Origin: CAZBBB01 sp964490005
GTDB lineage: Bacteria; Planctomycetota; B15-G4
Length of the DNA stretch: 45,170 bases
NCBI GenBank assembly: GCA_964490005.1
Contig: CAZBBB010000014.1
Coordinates: 1-45,170, forward strand
Reading direction: 5' to 3'
The notes beneath the pieces are model-generated. The model did not search any database and was not told the DNA's origin. It was given only the letters and a program-made list of their open reading frames with translations. Shown in pieces: positions 1 to 8,334 of this stretch (its first letter is position 1; every line of letters begins with the position of its first letter). The position numbers were made by a program, and so were the translations under genes.

Positions 1-716
1 ACCCAGGCCAGCTCGGCGCCGCGATCGAGCACGGCGCGGCGCCAGTGGCCGGCCGCGTCGCCGCCCGCGAGACCGATCGGCTCGGCCCGCAGCGCGTGCC
101 ACGCGCCGCGCGCCGCGCGGCGCAGCTCGTCGTCGCCGGTGCGGTCGCCGGCCTCGAGCAGGGCCGCGACGCGCAGCGCCGGGAGGAAGGCACCGTGGCC
201 GACGGACAGCGCGTCGTGATCGCCCGCTGCGGCCCGCAGTTCGGCGGCGACGCGCCTTGCGGCGGCCTGCACGTGCTGCAGCGAGGCCGCGTCCCCGGCG
301 GGCAGCGCGCGGGCGAGCGCCAGCAGCGCCAGGGCCTGCGCCGACGGCCCGCCCTCGCCGGCCTCGCCGGCCTCGTCGCCCAGAAAGCGCCCGTCGGCGT
401 CGAAACGCGCCGCCAACCAGCGGAAGCTCTCGGGCGCAGCCGGCGTCATCGCCGCTTCCGCGGCCATCGACGCCGCTCCGGCGCTCGAGGCGATCGACCT
501 CGGCGCGCTTGCGTCGCCGGACGTCGGCCGCGAGGCGGCCAGCCACGCGTCGGCCGCGACGGTGATCGCGAGCAGGGCCACCACGCCCAGCGCGGCGCGG
601 CGGCGGCTGCGCCGGGCCTGCGCGCGCCGTCGGCCGGCGCGCTCGAGCAGCGCGCTCAGCGCCCGCTCCTCGGCCGGCGAGCGTTGCGCCACGCCCTCGA
701 TCCGGGGCTCGCTCAC
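1..716 (-). CDS. Membrane-anchored protein downstream of ECF sigma factor, possible anti-sigma or cyclase-repeat protein (partial, C-terminus off window)
   Basis: An open frame without stops runs from a GTG at 716 to the left edge, so at least 238 residues are present and the C-terminus is missing. The GTG overlaps the TGA of the preceding sigma-factor gene by four bases (GTGA), which indicates translational coupling. The protein starts with about 40 mostly polar, Arg-rich residues, then one hydrophobic segment (ALGVVALLAITVAADAWLAA, about residues 42-61), then an Ala-rich exported region. Around residues 98-135 the pattern FRWLAARFDADGRFLG followed by SAQALALLALARAL resembles the W-L-x-x-x-x-x-x-DGR-F repeats of the squalene-cyclase/prenyltransferase fold. 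A short cytoplasmic head plus one membrane segment, directly after a sigma gene, is the usual layout of an anti-sigma factor, but no zinc-binding His/Cys motif is visible. The role is inferred from position. Confidence 0.6.
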   Translation of the reverse strand, partial: MSEPRIEGVAQRSPAEERALSALLERAGRRRAQARRSRRRAALGVVALLAITVAADAWLAASRPTSGDASAPRSIASSAGAASMAAEAAMTPAAPESFRWLAARFDADGRFLGDEAGEAGEGGPSAQALALLALARALPAGDAASLQHVQAAARRVAAELRAAAGDHDALSVGHGAFLPALRVAALLEAGDRTGDDELRRAARGAWHALRAEPIGLAGGDAAGHWRRAVLDRGAELAW

Positions 717-1258
717 GCGGTCCCCCTTCCGGACCCGCCGCCGAGCAGCGTGCGCAGGCTCTTCAGCGCGACATGCGTGCGCGACTTGACCGTCCCCACG
801 GGGATGCCGAGCAGGCGCGCGATCTCGCGCTGGCGCAGGCCGTCCCAGGCCGCGAGTTCGACGACGACGCGCTGCCGCTCGGGGAGCCGCGCGACGGCCG
901 CGCGCACGTCGAGACGCTCGCCGACGGGCAGCGCGCCGTCGATCTCGGACGCCAGCAGCGGCGAGTCGGGCGGGTGCAGGACCAGGCCGGCGTCGCGGCG
1001 GCGGCGACGCCAGTCGACGAGCACGTTGCGCGCCAGGTGCAGCAGCAGGCCGCGCAGCGGCGCGCTCGGAACGTAGCGCGGCGCCAGCTCGAAGGCGCGC
1101 AGCAGCGCGTTCTGGGCGCAGTCCTCGGCGGCGTGCTCGTCGAGCCCGAGGTGGCGGAACACGCCCAGCAGCCAGGCGTGGTGCCGGTCGACGAGTTGCC
1201 GGCACGCGGCCTCCTCGCCGCGCGCCAGGCCCGCCATGAGCTGCTCGTCGCTCTTCAC
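713..1258 (-). CDS. ECF-type RNA polymerase sigma factor
   Basis: This is a 181-residue sigma-70 family protein of ECF size. Region 2 spans about residues 20-85 (HHAWLLGVFRHLGLDEHAAE, then DCAQNALLRAFE and LARNVLVDWRRRRRD). Region 4 spans about 120-175 (LPERQRVVVELAAWDGLRQR, then IARLLGIPVGTVKSRTHVAL), giving the helix-turn-helix that reads the -35 element. The start is a GTG whose bases overlap the TGA of the upstream 906-residue gene (GTGA). Its own TGA overlaps the GTG of the next gene in the same way, so the three genes almost certainly form one coupled operon. A longer in-frame reading would run back inside the upstream gene and has no sigma-like content. The target promoters cannot be read from the sequence. 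Confidence 0.92.
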   Translation of the reverse strand: MKSDEQLMAGLARGEEAACRQLVDRHHAWLLGVFRHLGLDEHAAEDCAQNALLRAFELAPRYVPSAPLRGLLLHLARNVLVDWRRRRRDAGLVLHPPDSPLLASEIDGALPVGERLDVRAAVARLPERQRVVVELAAWDGLRQREIARLLGIPVGTVKSRTHVALKSLRTLLGGGSGRGTA

Positions 1259-3975
1259 GGGCCCTGCTTTAGCAGAGCGAGGCGCAGGTCGTCCACGACG
1301 GCGCCGGGGGCGATCGTGGTCTGCGCGCTCGCCGTGCCCCAGTCGGCTTCGGCGACTGCCGTGAGCTCGTACACGCCGGGCAGCAGCCCGTCGGCGACGA
1401 AGTGCCCCTCGGCGTCGGAGCGCGCGCGCGTCGTGCTCAGCATGAAGCCCCAGCCGTCCGCCTCGGCCTGCTCGCGCAGCGAGACGTTCGAGATCAGCAC
1501 CTGCACGCCCTTGACGGGTTCGCCGTTCCCGGCCCATGAGACGAGGCCTTCGATGCGCCCGTCGCCCATCTCGAGATCGACGATCTCGGACTCGTCCCAG
1601 TCGATGTCGACGGTCGCGCCGGTGGAGCGGTCGTTGTTCTGCGAGACCTGTATGCCGTAGCGTCCGGGCGCCTCCAACACGAGTCGGTACTCGCCGAGTT
1701 CGTCCGTGCGCGTGCTCGCATCGCTCACCCAGCCGGCCCCCCCGAGGGCGAAGCTCGCAGCGACGGCCACGCCCGCCACCGGCTGGCCGGCGCGACGCAC
1801 GCGACCGCGCACGACCGGCGCCTCGCGCGTCACGAGCAGGACGTCGACCGCCTCCGGCGCCGTCACGCGCACGAGCTGATCGGCGCCGAGCCCGGCGCTC
1901 ACGCGCCATTCGCCCGACACGAGGCCCTCGAGCACGAAGCGGCCGTCGTCGTCCGCGGTCGCGGTCGCCCTGTGCGAGCCGGTGGCCGGCGTCGCCGCCG
2001 CAACGCCGGCCGCCAAAGCCGTCGAGACCTGGGCGGTGATCGCTTCGGTCCGTTGCGCGTTGACGCCCAGCCCCCGCTGAGGCTCACCGGCGCGGTTCAC
2101 GACGCGACCCGTGATGCGCCCGCCCGGCTGCAGCACGAGGACGATGTCGTCGCGGGTCTTCCCGAGCGCGACCGCCGCCTCGACCCACTCGCCCGGCACG
2201 TGCGCGGACGCCTCGGCGCGCAGCTCCCACGCGCCGGGCAGCAGCGCCTCGAGGCGGAAGGCGCCCTCGCCGTCGGCCGTGACGACGCGCTCGTCGAGCT
2301 CGACGCGCAGGCTCGAGGGCGGCTTCGCCCTGACGCGAGCGCGCGGCAGCCCCCGCCCGTCGAGATCCGTGACTCTGCCGGCGAGCACGGCCTCGCGCTT
2401 GAGCTTCACCGTGCGCTGCGCGCGCTCGGGCGGCTCGATCCCGTCGACGATGAAGCCTTGCGTCGCGTAGCCGGGCGCCTCGACGAAGATCAGGCTGCGC
2501 ACGCGCCCGACGTTGCCGAGCAGGAACAGGTTCGGCTCGGTCGTGGCCAGATCGAGCGCGGCGGCGGCCTCCGCGCCCTGGCGCACGGTCAGCAGCCCGT
2601 AGTGGAGGGCGCCGGGTCCGTCGAGGCCGCCGAGGCGCCGGCCCTTCACGGTGGCGCCGTGCACGAGCGCGTCGGTCTCGGCGTCGACCACGCGCAGCAC
2701 GATCGAGGCCTGCGGGATCAGTCGCAGCACGACGTCCGAGTTGCCGACGGGCGTCGGGGCGGACACGGCCGGCTCGAAGCCCGAGCCCCCCGCGTAGACC
2801 AGATACTCGGGCTGCGTGAGCGACGACACCGCGAAGCGGCCCTGCGCGTCGGCGACGGTGCGCACGTCCTCCCGCCCGTTGCTGCGCACGCGCAATCCGA
2901 AGGCGATCGCGGTGGCGTCCTCTCCCTTGATGATGTGGTGGCCGCTCCACCAGCGCACGAGCACTTCGACGCCCGGCAGCGCGACGTCGCCGGGGCCGAG
3001 CACCCAGCCCGAGATGGTGTCGCCGCGCGAGAGCACGATCTCGCCGACCGAACGCGGCGGACCCGGCACGACGCTGCGGAGCTCGCGGGTCGGAACGAAG
3101 CCATCGGCCGTGACGGACAGCTCGACTTGGGGCGGCCAGAGCCCGTCGAGCAGGAAGCGCCCTTGCGCGTCGCTCGTCGCGCGCAGCGCGAAACGCGCCA
3201 GCCCCCAGCCGCCCGTGGACTCCAGCACCATGCCGCCGTTCTCGTCCGTCCACGCGGGATGCACGATGGCGCCGGCGACGGGCGTGCCGCTCTCGTCGAT
3301 CACGCGGCCCGAGAGCGCGCCGCCGGTGCTCGTGACGATGTCGCCCGCGTCGTGATCGCCGCCCGTGAAGCCCCAGAGCGTCTCGACCGTGCAGCGCAGG
3401 CCCTCGCCCTCGACGACGAGCGCAGGAAAGGACTTGCCGGCGAACTCGCCGCGCCGGCCATCGACCGGGGCCACGTTCGCCGGCGTGATCTCGCGCGTCG
3501 TCAGCACGAAGCGACCGTCGCCGCCGCTGCGCGTCGAGCGAAAGGTCTCGCGCGGGAAGTCCGGATAGTACGAGTTGATGTAGATCTTGAGCTTCGAGCG
3601 CGCCGCCTGGCTCGGCACGTGCGTCACGAGCGCGCCGGCGACCGGGCGACCGGCCTCGTCGACGACGCGGCCGGTGAAGCGCGCCGCGTCGCCGGGCAGG
3701 TGCGCGGTCGGATCGTCGGCGGCGCTGGCGTCGGCGCCGCCGCTCGCCACGTCGAGCGCGACCTCGGGCTCGGCGAGCGGCCGCGCGCGCGACGGCTCGG
3801 CGATCGGCAGGGCGTCGGGCAGCGTGGCGGCCGCGGGCGCCGCAGACTCCTTCGGCACCACGAGGCTCGCCGCCTCCCGCGCGGTCGTCACCTCGTCGCC
3901 GGCGAACCACCAGCCGACCGCGAGCGCTCCGCCCACGACCACGGCCAGCCCGGCAATCAGCGCGCCCCGTTGCAC
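1255..3975 (-). CDS. Large protein with eight carboxypeptidase-regulatory-like (transthyretin-like) modules
   Basis: This is a 906-residue protein with an N-terminal hydrophobic anchor or signal (about residues 5-24, ALIAGLAVVVGGALAVGWWF), a Pro/Ala-rich linker to about 95, and then beta-sandwich modules at roughly 100-residue spacing. Module starts carry the G-R-V-x-D-x-x-G-x-P-V-x-G-A-x-V signature of CarbopepD_reg/transthyretin-like domains: about residues 98, 218, 320, 423, 530, 619, 719 and 805. Most modules later have a D-x-x-G-x-F motif, for example DGRFVL near 153 and 677. Such modules are non-catalytic, exported and usually adhesive or carbohydrate-associated. The ATG at 3975 gives a sensible export signal. 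The TGA overlaps the GTG of the sigma-factor gene downstream, so the protein may be a sensor or surface partner of that factor; this is inference. No enzyme domain is visible. Confidence 0.85.
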   Translation of the reverse strand: MQRGALIAGLAVVVGGALAVGWWFAGDEVTTAREAASLVVPKESAAPAAATLPDALPIAEPSRARPLAEPEVALDVASGGADASAADDPTAHLPGDAARFTGRVVDEAGRPVAGALVTHVPSQAARSKLKIYINSYYPDFPRETFRSTRSGGDGRFVLTTREITPANVAPVDGRRGEFAGKSFPALVVEGEGLRCTVETLWGFTGGDHDAGDIVTSTGGALSGRVIDESGTPVAGAIVHPAWTDENGGMVLESTGGWGLARFALRATSDAQGRFLLDGLWPPQVELSVTADGFVPTRELRSVVPGPPRSVGEIVLSRGDTISGWVLGPGDVALPGVEVLVRWWSGHHIIKGEDATAIAFGLRVRSNGREDVRTVADAQGRFAVSSLTQPEYLVYAGGSGFEPAVSAPTPVGNSDVVLRLIPQASIVLRVVDAETDALVHGATVKGRRLGGLDGPGALHYGLLTVRQGAEAAAALDLATTEPNLFLLGNVGRVRSLIFVEAPGYATQGFIVDGIEPPERAQRTVKLKREAVLAGRVTDLDGRGLPRARVRAKPPSSLRVELDERVVTADGEGAFRLEALLPGAWELRAEASAHVPGEWVEAAVALGKTRDDIVLVLQPGGRITGRVVNRAGEPQRGLGVNAQRTEAITAQVSTALAAGVAAATPATGSHRATATADDDGRFVLEGLVSGEWRVSAGLGADQLVRVTAPEAVDVLLVTREAPVVRGRVRRAGQPVAGVAVAASFALGGAGWVSDASTRTDELGEYRLVLEAPGRYGIQVSQNNDRSTGATVDIDWDESEIVDLEMGDGRIEGLVSWAGNGEPVKGVQVLISNVSLREQAEADGWGFMLSTTRARSDAEGHFVADGLLPGVYELTAVAEADWGTASAQTTIAPGAVVDDLRLALLKQGP

Positions 3976-4006
3976 GGCGGCATGTTAGGTGAATCGCCGC
4001 AAGCGG

Positions 4007-4042
4007 GCGACCGGCCGGTGCACGGCGCACCCGGCCGGTCGC
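4007..4042 (-). terminator. Strong GC-rich hairpin after the VWA gene (possible terminator or attenuator)
   Basis: The arms gcgaccggccggtg (4007-4020) and acccggccggtcgc (4029-4042) are nearly perfect inverted complements around a short loop. The hairpin lies just past the stop of the VWA gene at 4061 and about 30 bases before the start of the next gene at 3975. No T-tract follows on the minus strand, so intrinsic termination is uncertain; partial read-through or attenuation into the 906-residue gene is equally possible. Confidence 0.4.
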
Positions 4043-4060
4043 TTGCCGACGTCCCCGCGA

Positions 4061-6580
4061 TCAGCGCGACAGGTCGCGGGCGCTCTTGGCGAGGCGGATG
4101 AACTCGGCCCTCCAGCCGTCCTTGTCGAGGCCGCGGCCGGCCTCGGCCAGATCGAGCACCGTCTGCCAGCTCGCGCTGCCGACCTGATCGCTCTCGCGCA
4201 GCAGCATGCCGAAGGTCGCGACGGCGGCGGCGAAGCTCATGTCGGGCGAGACCTCGCCCAGCGTGCGGCCGTGATCGGTGACCGGAATCTCGATCTTGCT
4301 GGAGCTGTCGGCGTCGGGCTCCTTCCAGCGCAGCTTGAGCGTGAGCAGCTCGGGGCTCTCGACGATCTCGGCCGCGGCCGCCGCCTGCTGGTACTTGAGC
4401 GGGTCGATGCCGGGCACGCCGCCCAGGCCCGCCGGCACGACTTCGTAGAGCGCCGTGACCGTGTGGCCCGCGCCGATCTCGCCGGCATCCTTCTTGTCGT
4501 CGTTGAAGTCCTGCGCGGCGAGCATGCGGTTCTCGTAACCGACGAGGCGATACGCGCCGACTCGCCCCGGGTTGAACTCGACCTGGATCTTGACGTCCTT
4601 CGCGATCGTGACGAGCGTGCCGCCCATCTCGGCGACGAGCACTTTCTGCGCCTCGGCCAGCGTGTCGATGTAGGAGTAGTTGCCGTTGCCCTTGTCGGCG
4701 AGCAGTTCGGCCGTGCCGTCCTGCAGGTTGCCCGAGCCGAAGCCGAGCACCGAGAGGAACACGCCGCTCTTCGCCGATTGCTCGATGAGCTGCTCGAGCT
4801 CGTCGCGCGAGGTCGTGCCGACGTTGAAGTCGCCGTCGGTCGCGAGGATCACGCGATTGACGCCGCCCTTCACGAAGTGCGCGACGGCCGTCTCGTAGGC
4901 CAGGCGGATGCCGGCGCTGCCGTGGGTCGAGCCGCCCGAGCGCAGGTTGTCGAGCGCGGCGAGCAGCTTGTCGCGGCCCCCGCCCTCCATGCTCGTGCTG
5001 TCGAGCACGAGGCCGGCGTTGCCGGCGTAGGTCACGAGCGCCACGCGGTCGCGCTCGTCGAGACGCCGCGCGAGCAGCTTGAGCGAGGAGACCAGCAGCG
5101 GCAGCTTGTCCTGGCTCGACATCGAGCCCGACACGTCGACCAGGAAGACGAGATTGCTCTGGCCGCGCTCGGCCTGCGGGATCTCGCGGCCGTGCAGCCC
5201 GATGCGCACGAGCCGGTGCTCGGGACGCCACGGGCAGTCGGTCACGACGACGTCGGCCGCGAAGGGCACCTCGCCGTCGGGCTGCGGGTAGTCGTACTTG
5301 AAGTAGTTGACCAGTTCCTCGATGCGCACCGCGTCGGTCGGCGGCAGGCGCCCCTCGTTCAGGAAGCGCCGCACGTTGGCGTAGCTCGCCGTGTCGACGT
5401 CGATGGAGAAGGTCGAGAGCGGCTCGAGGAAGGGCGAGCGGAACCCCTGCTCGACGATCGGCTGGTAGCCCTCGGTGCCCGGCGTCTGGCGCCGCGCGTA
5501 GGAGTAGCGCAGCTCGGGGCCGGCCGAGTCGGACGGGCCCTTGGAGGCATCGGCCTCGGCGGTCGACTCGAAGTCGTCCGCGCTGTCGAGGTAGCCGAGC
5601 GCGCGCAACTGGGCGGCGACGTCGGGAGCGACGGCCTCGACCGCCTTGCGGCCGCGGCCGGTGAAGTGGCCGCTGCTGCTCGTCGACGTGTTGCTCGTGT
5701 AGCCCAACTGCGAGAGCACCGCCAGCTCTTCGCGCGACGGCGCGGCGGCGGCACCGCCGGCACTGGGACCACCGAGTTTCCCGGGACTCTGGCCGCCGCC
5801 GCCGCCCACGCCGATCACGTCGTTGAGCCCGACGGAGTCCATCGCGGGAGTGCCGGGAGCGGCCGTGGCGACGGGCGCCGCGCCTCCCGCCTCGGACAGC
5901 TCGTTCGCCGTCGCGGCGCCGAGGCCGAGGTCGTAGGCGAAGGGGCTGTCGCCGCCCACGGGCTGGCCGCTCTGCGTCACGGTGTTCACCGACGGCGTGC
6001 CGTCGAGGAGCACTTCGGAACGCATGCCGTTGGCCTCGTAGAGCAGGCGGTCCCGGTCGGCGAGTTCGGCGCCGCCGAGCGTGTCGCCGCGCGCGCCTCC
6101 CCCGCCTCCGCCTTGACCGCCCTGCAGCGTCGGCCGGGTCTGGGTGTCGACGCGCGTCACGGGCGGCGTGCGCAGCGCCGGCGGCAGCTGGCCGCCCGCA
6201 TCGGCCCCGCCGAACAGCGTGTCACGGTACTGCCAGACGACGAGCGCGACCAGCAGCGCGGCGGCGAGCGCCGAGAAGCGCCAGGCGCGCAGCGAACTCA
6301 TGGTCGCGCCGGCGCCCGAAGCGGCGCCGCCCGCGATCGCGCTCCGCAGCGCGGCGCGCTGGCTCTCCGAGAGGCCCACGGCCGGCTCGGCGCCGAGCGC
6401 CGTGCTCAGATTCGTCGCCACCTCGCGGATCGCCTCCACCTCGGCGCGCGCCGCGGGATCGCCCGCCAGACGCGCCTCGACCGCGGCCTTCTCGGCGCCG
6501 TGCAGTTCGCCCAGCGCGTAGGCCGTCAGCTCGGCCGCCTTCGCGTCGCCATCGGCGGGAATCCTGTCATCAGGCTTCAT
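4061..6580 (-). CDS. YfbK-like von Willebrand factor type A protein with anti-sigma-like N-terminus
   Basis: The protein has 839 residues. Residues 15-60 (ELTAYALGELHGAEKAAVEA onward) resemble the cytoplasmic head of anti-sigma proteins but lack zinc-binding residues. A membrane segment lies at about 100-117 (WRFSALAAALLVALVVWQ), followed by a Gly-rich linker to about 380. A YfbK-type vWF N-terminal region lies at about 380-460 (FSIDVDTASYANVRRFL), and a VWA domain at about 475-650 with the MIDAS motif DVSGSMSS (D482, S484, S486) and TDGD at 581-584. The C-terminal YfbK domain runs from about 660 to 836. The expected topology is head inside and VWA domain outside. The ATG is preceded by a strong Shine-Dalgarno sequence five bases away. 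The gene starts 11 bases after the stop of an ECF sigma factor, so it probably senses a signal and controls that factor; this is inference. The linker carries two short LGY motifs (near 291-294 and 327-331). Confidence 0.9.
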   Translation of the reverse strand: MKPDDRIPADGDAKAAELTAYALGELHGAEKAAVEARLAGDPAARAEVEAIREVATNLSTALGAEPAVGLSESQRAALRSAIAGGAASGAGATMSSLRAWRFSALAAALLVALVVWQYRDTLFGGADAGGQLPPALRTPPVTRVDTQTRPTLQGGQGGGGGGARGDTLGGAELADRDRLLYEANGMRSEVLLDGTPSVNTVTQSGQPVGGDSPFAYDLGLGAATANELSEAGGAAPVATAAPGTPAMDSVGLNDVIGVGGGGGQSPGKLGGPSAGGAAAAPSREELAVLSQLGYTSNTSTSSSGHFTGRGRKAVEAVAPDVAAQLRALGYLDSADDFESTAEADASKGPSDSAGPELRYSYARRQTPGTEGYQPIVEQGFRSPFLEPLSTFSIDVDTASYANVRRFLNEGRLPPTDAVRIEELVNYFKYDYPQPDGEVPFAADVVVTDCPWRPEHRLVRIGLHGREIPQAERGQSNLVFLVDVSGSMSSQDKLPLLVSSLKLLARRLDERDRVALVTYAGNAGLVLDSTSMEGGGRDKLLAALDNLRSGGSTHGSAGIRLAYETAVAHFVKGGVNRVILATDGDFNVGTTSRDELEQLIEQSAKSGVFLSVLGFGSGNLQDGTAELLADKGNGNYSYIDTLAEAQKVLVAEMGGTLVTIAKDVKIQVEFNPGRVGAYRLVGYENRMLAAQDFNDDKKDAGEIGAGHTVTALYEVVPAGLGGVPGIDPLKYQQAAAAAEIVESPELLTLKLRWKEPDADSSSKIEIPVTDHGRTLGEVSPDMSFAAAVATFGMLLRESDQVGSASWQTVLDLAEAGRGLDKDGWRAEFIRLAKSARDLSR

Positions 6581-6585
6581 GTCGG

Positions 6586-6592
6586 CCTCCTT
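6586..6592 (-). promoter_or_regulatory. Ribosome binding site AAGGAGG of the VWA gene
   Basis: Read on the minus strand, AAGGAGG lies five bases before the ATG at 6580 and touches the stop codon of the upstream sigma gene (6592-6594). This near-perfect anti-SD match fixes the VWA start and shows that the sigma factor and VWA genes are read from one message. Confidence 0.75.
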
Positions 6593-7098
6593 CAAGCGCG
6601 CCGCGTTTCGGGCAGTCGAGCGCGCAACGTCTTCAGCCCGTTGTGAATGAGCACGCCCACGTGGCTGACCGTGAGTTGCGTGATGCCGGCGATCTCCTTG
6701 TAGGAGAGGCCTTGCTGGAACTTCAGGCGGATGCACTCCTGCTGGTTGGCCGGCAGGGCGGCGAGCAGCAGCAGGGCGCGTCCGTACGATTCGTCGTGTT
6801 CGAGTCGCGCGCTCGGCGCGCTGTGCCCTCCGTCGGGCCTCTCGATCGATTCGGCGGGTGCGGGTTGCATGCGGATCTCCTTGCGACGGACATCGAGTGC
6901 GCGGTTGCGGCACACCGTGTAGAGCCACTGCGCCAGATGCGCCTCGACCTCGGCGCGGTCGGCACGGCACAGTCGCAGGAAGGTGTCCTGCACCACGTCG
7001 CGCGCCCGCTCGAGGTCGCCGGTCATCCGCCAGGCGTAACGGACCAGCGGGGCCTCGTACTCGGCCACCGCGCTTGCCATCCATTCGCTGTCGGTCAA
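6592..7098 (-). CDS. ECF-type RNA polymerase sigma factor paired with the VWA protein
   Basis: A 168-residue sigma factor. Region 2 is visible in VAEYEAPLVRYAWRMTGDLE, then ARDVVQDTFLRLCRA and WLYTVCRNRALDVRRKE (about residues 10-75). Region 4 includes LPANQQECIRLKFQQGLSYK and then EIAGITQLTVSHVGVLIHNG (about 115-160). I chose the TTG at 7098 because GGAGG stands seven bases before it; an in-frame ATG at 7080 is the alternative and would drop six residues. The VWA gene follows after 11 bases. The inositol-phosphatase gene lies 55 bases upstream on the same strand, so the sigma gene may have its own promoter or be read through. Confidence 0.9.
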   Translation of the reverse strand: MTDSEWMASAVAEYEAPLVRYAWRMTGDLERARDVVQDTFLRLCRADRAEVEAHLAQWLYTVCRNRALDVRRKEIRMQPAPAESIERPDGGHSAPSARLEHDESYGRALLLLAALPANQQECIRLKFQQGLSYKEIAGITQLTVSHVGVLIHNGLKTLRARLPETRRA

Positions 7099-7105
7099 AC
7101 CGGCG

Positions 7106-7110
7106 CCTCC
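7106..7110 (-). promoter_or_regulatory. Ribosome binding site GGAGG supporting a TTG start
   Basis: On the minus strand GGAGG is followed by seven bases and then TTG at 7098. No comparable motif precedes the ATG at 7080 at a workable distance, so the rarer TTG start of the sigma factor is preferred. Confidence 0.5.
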
Positions 7111-7153
7111 GGACAGGGACTGCGGCCCCTCCAACGACCGGCCGCGGAGCTTC

Positions 7154-8212
7154 TTAGGACTTTTTCCGAGGCGGCCCGGAGGGCGGGTGCTCGGGCGGCC
7201 CCCCGCCGGCCTCACGCAGCACCGCCTCCAGATGCGGTTGCAGGGCGCGGCGCAGGCCCTCGTTGGCGAAAGCGATGATCGAGAGCCTGGTCTCGGTGTC
7301 GAGCGGCGCGTCGAAGGGAGCGAAGCGCTCGTCGAGCACCGGGATGCCAGCTTCGCGATAGACCAGCAGCGCCGCCATGTCGTAGGGCTTGGAGGTGAAG
7401 TTCGCGATGCCGCGCGTGCGCCCCAACCAGCCGCGCAGGTCGGCGAGCAGGCGGTAGCGGCCGGTCGTCACGAAGTACATCTGGCCGGCGTTGCACAGAT
7501 ACTGGTCGTCGTAGAGCAGGCGCGGCGAGAGGTCGAGGGCCGCCACGATGCGCTCGAGGAACGCGGCCTCGAGCGCGGCGATGGCCGTGCGCTCGACGGG
7601 CAGGAAGCGCGTGAAGCACAGATAGCCGTTGTCGACGCGCGTCGCGCCGCTCGCGCGCAGCGACCGGCTGTCGATGAGCGCGCCGGTCTTCACGTCGTGG
7701 CGCGCGATCGTCGCGCCCTGGCCGGCGATGGCCGTCAGGACGTGGTAGATGCCGGCCGAGGTCACGGGCAGCTCGGTCTGCACGGCGACGACGCAGTCCG
7801 ACAGGCGCGTCGCGTCGCCGCGGTCGGGCGCGATGCCGGTGAGCACCCAGGCCGAGCGCATGTCGTGCATGATCGAGCGCGTGCCGTCGACCGGGTCGAC
7901 GATCACGCGCAGCGGCGCGCCGGGCGCACCCGCGCCGTAGGTCTTGAGGCCGGGCCCCTCCGAGATGAGCGTCACGGGATGCCGTCGACCGAGCGCCTCG
8001 CCGAAGGCCTCCAGCGCGGCCTCGGCCGGCTCGTCGATGGCGTAGCTCAGATCGCCCGCCGCCCAGGCGCCCGGGCGGCTCGCCAGCGCGCCGTCGCCGG
8101 TCGCCCGCGCGCGCTCGAGCAGCGCGGCCACGTCGCGCCGCACGACCTCGTGCAGCGCGCGCGTCTCGGCCAGCAGGCGCGGCGCCTGCACGAGCAAGTC
8201 GCTGTTCGTCAC
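7154..8212 (-). CDS. Inositol monophosphatase / FBPase superfamily phosphatase
   Basis: A 352-residue protein of the Li+-sensitive, Mg2+-dependent phosphatase superfamily (IMPase, CysQ, FBPase). The metal-site motifs are present in order: GDLSYAID (53-60), ISEG (83-86, at the usual GEE position), DPVDGTRSI (106-114), and a late PYDMAALLVYREAG (276-289) in place of the common W-D-x-A-A. It is longer than the usual 260-280 residues and ends in a Pro-rich tail. The substrate cannot be assigned; an inositol phosphate, a sugar bisphosphate or PAP are all possible. The GTG start at 8212 (VTNSDLLVQ) lacks a strong SD, and a GTG 13 codons upstream is possible. It is transcribed divergently from the membrane protein at 8335, with 122 bases between them. 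Confidence 0.85.
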   Translation of the reverse strand: MTNSDLLVQAPRLLAETRALHEVVRRDVAALLERARATGDGALASRPGAWAAGDLSYAIDEPAEAALEAFGEALGRRHPVTLISEGPGLKTYGAGAPGAPLRVIVDPVDGTRSIMHDMRSAWVLTGIAPDRGDATRLSDCVVAVQTELPVTSAGIYHVLTAIAGQGATIARHDVKTGALIDSRSLRASGATRVDNGYLCFTRFLPVERTAIAALEAAFLERIVAALDLSPRLLYDDQYLCNAGQMYFVTTGRYRLLADLRGWLGRTRGIANFTSKPYDMAALLVYREAGIPVLDERFAPFDAPLDTETRLSIIAFANEGLRRALQPHLEAVLREAGGGPPEHPPSGPPRKKS

Positions 8213-8334
8213 GGGATTGCTGCCATCCGGCGTGGAAGAATGGTCGATCACGGCACGGGAGCGGTGCCCGGCGCGCCATCGTAGCGGTCGGCGCGTCCCG
8301 CTCCGCCCTGCCGCCGCCGACATCTGGAGCCGCC

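Noticed and set aside
1972..4101. Long open frame (709 codons) opposite the eight-module protein
   Set aside because: It is rich in Arg, Ala and Gly, has no recognisable domain, and lies antisense to a gene with clear motifs; such shadows are expected in very GC-rich DNA.
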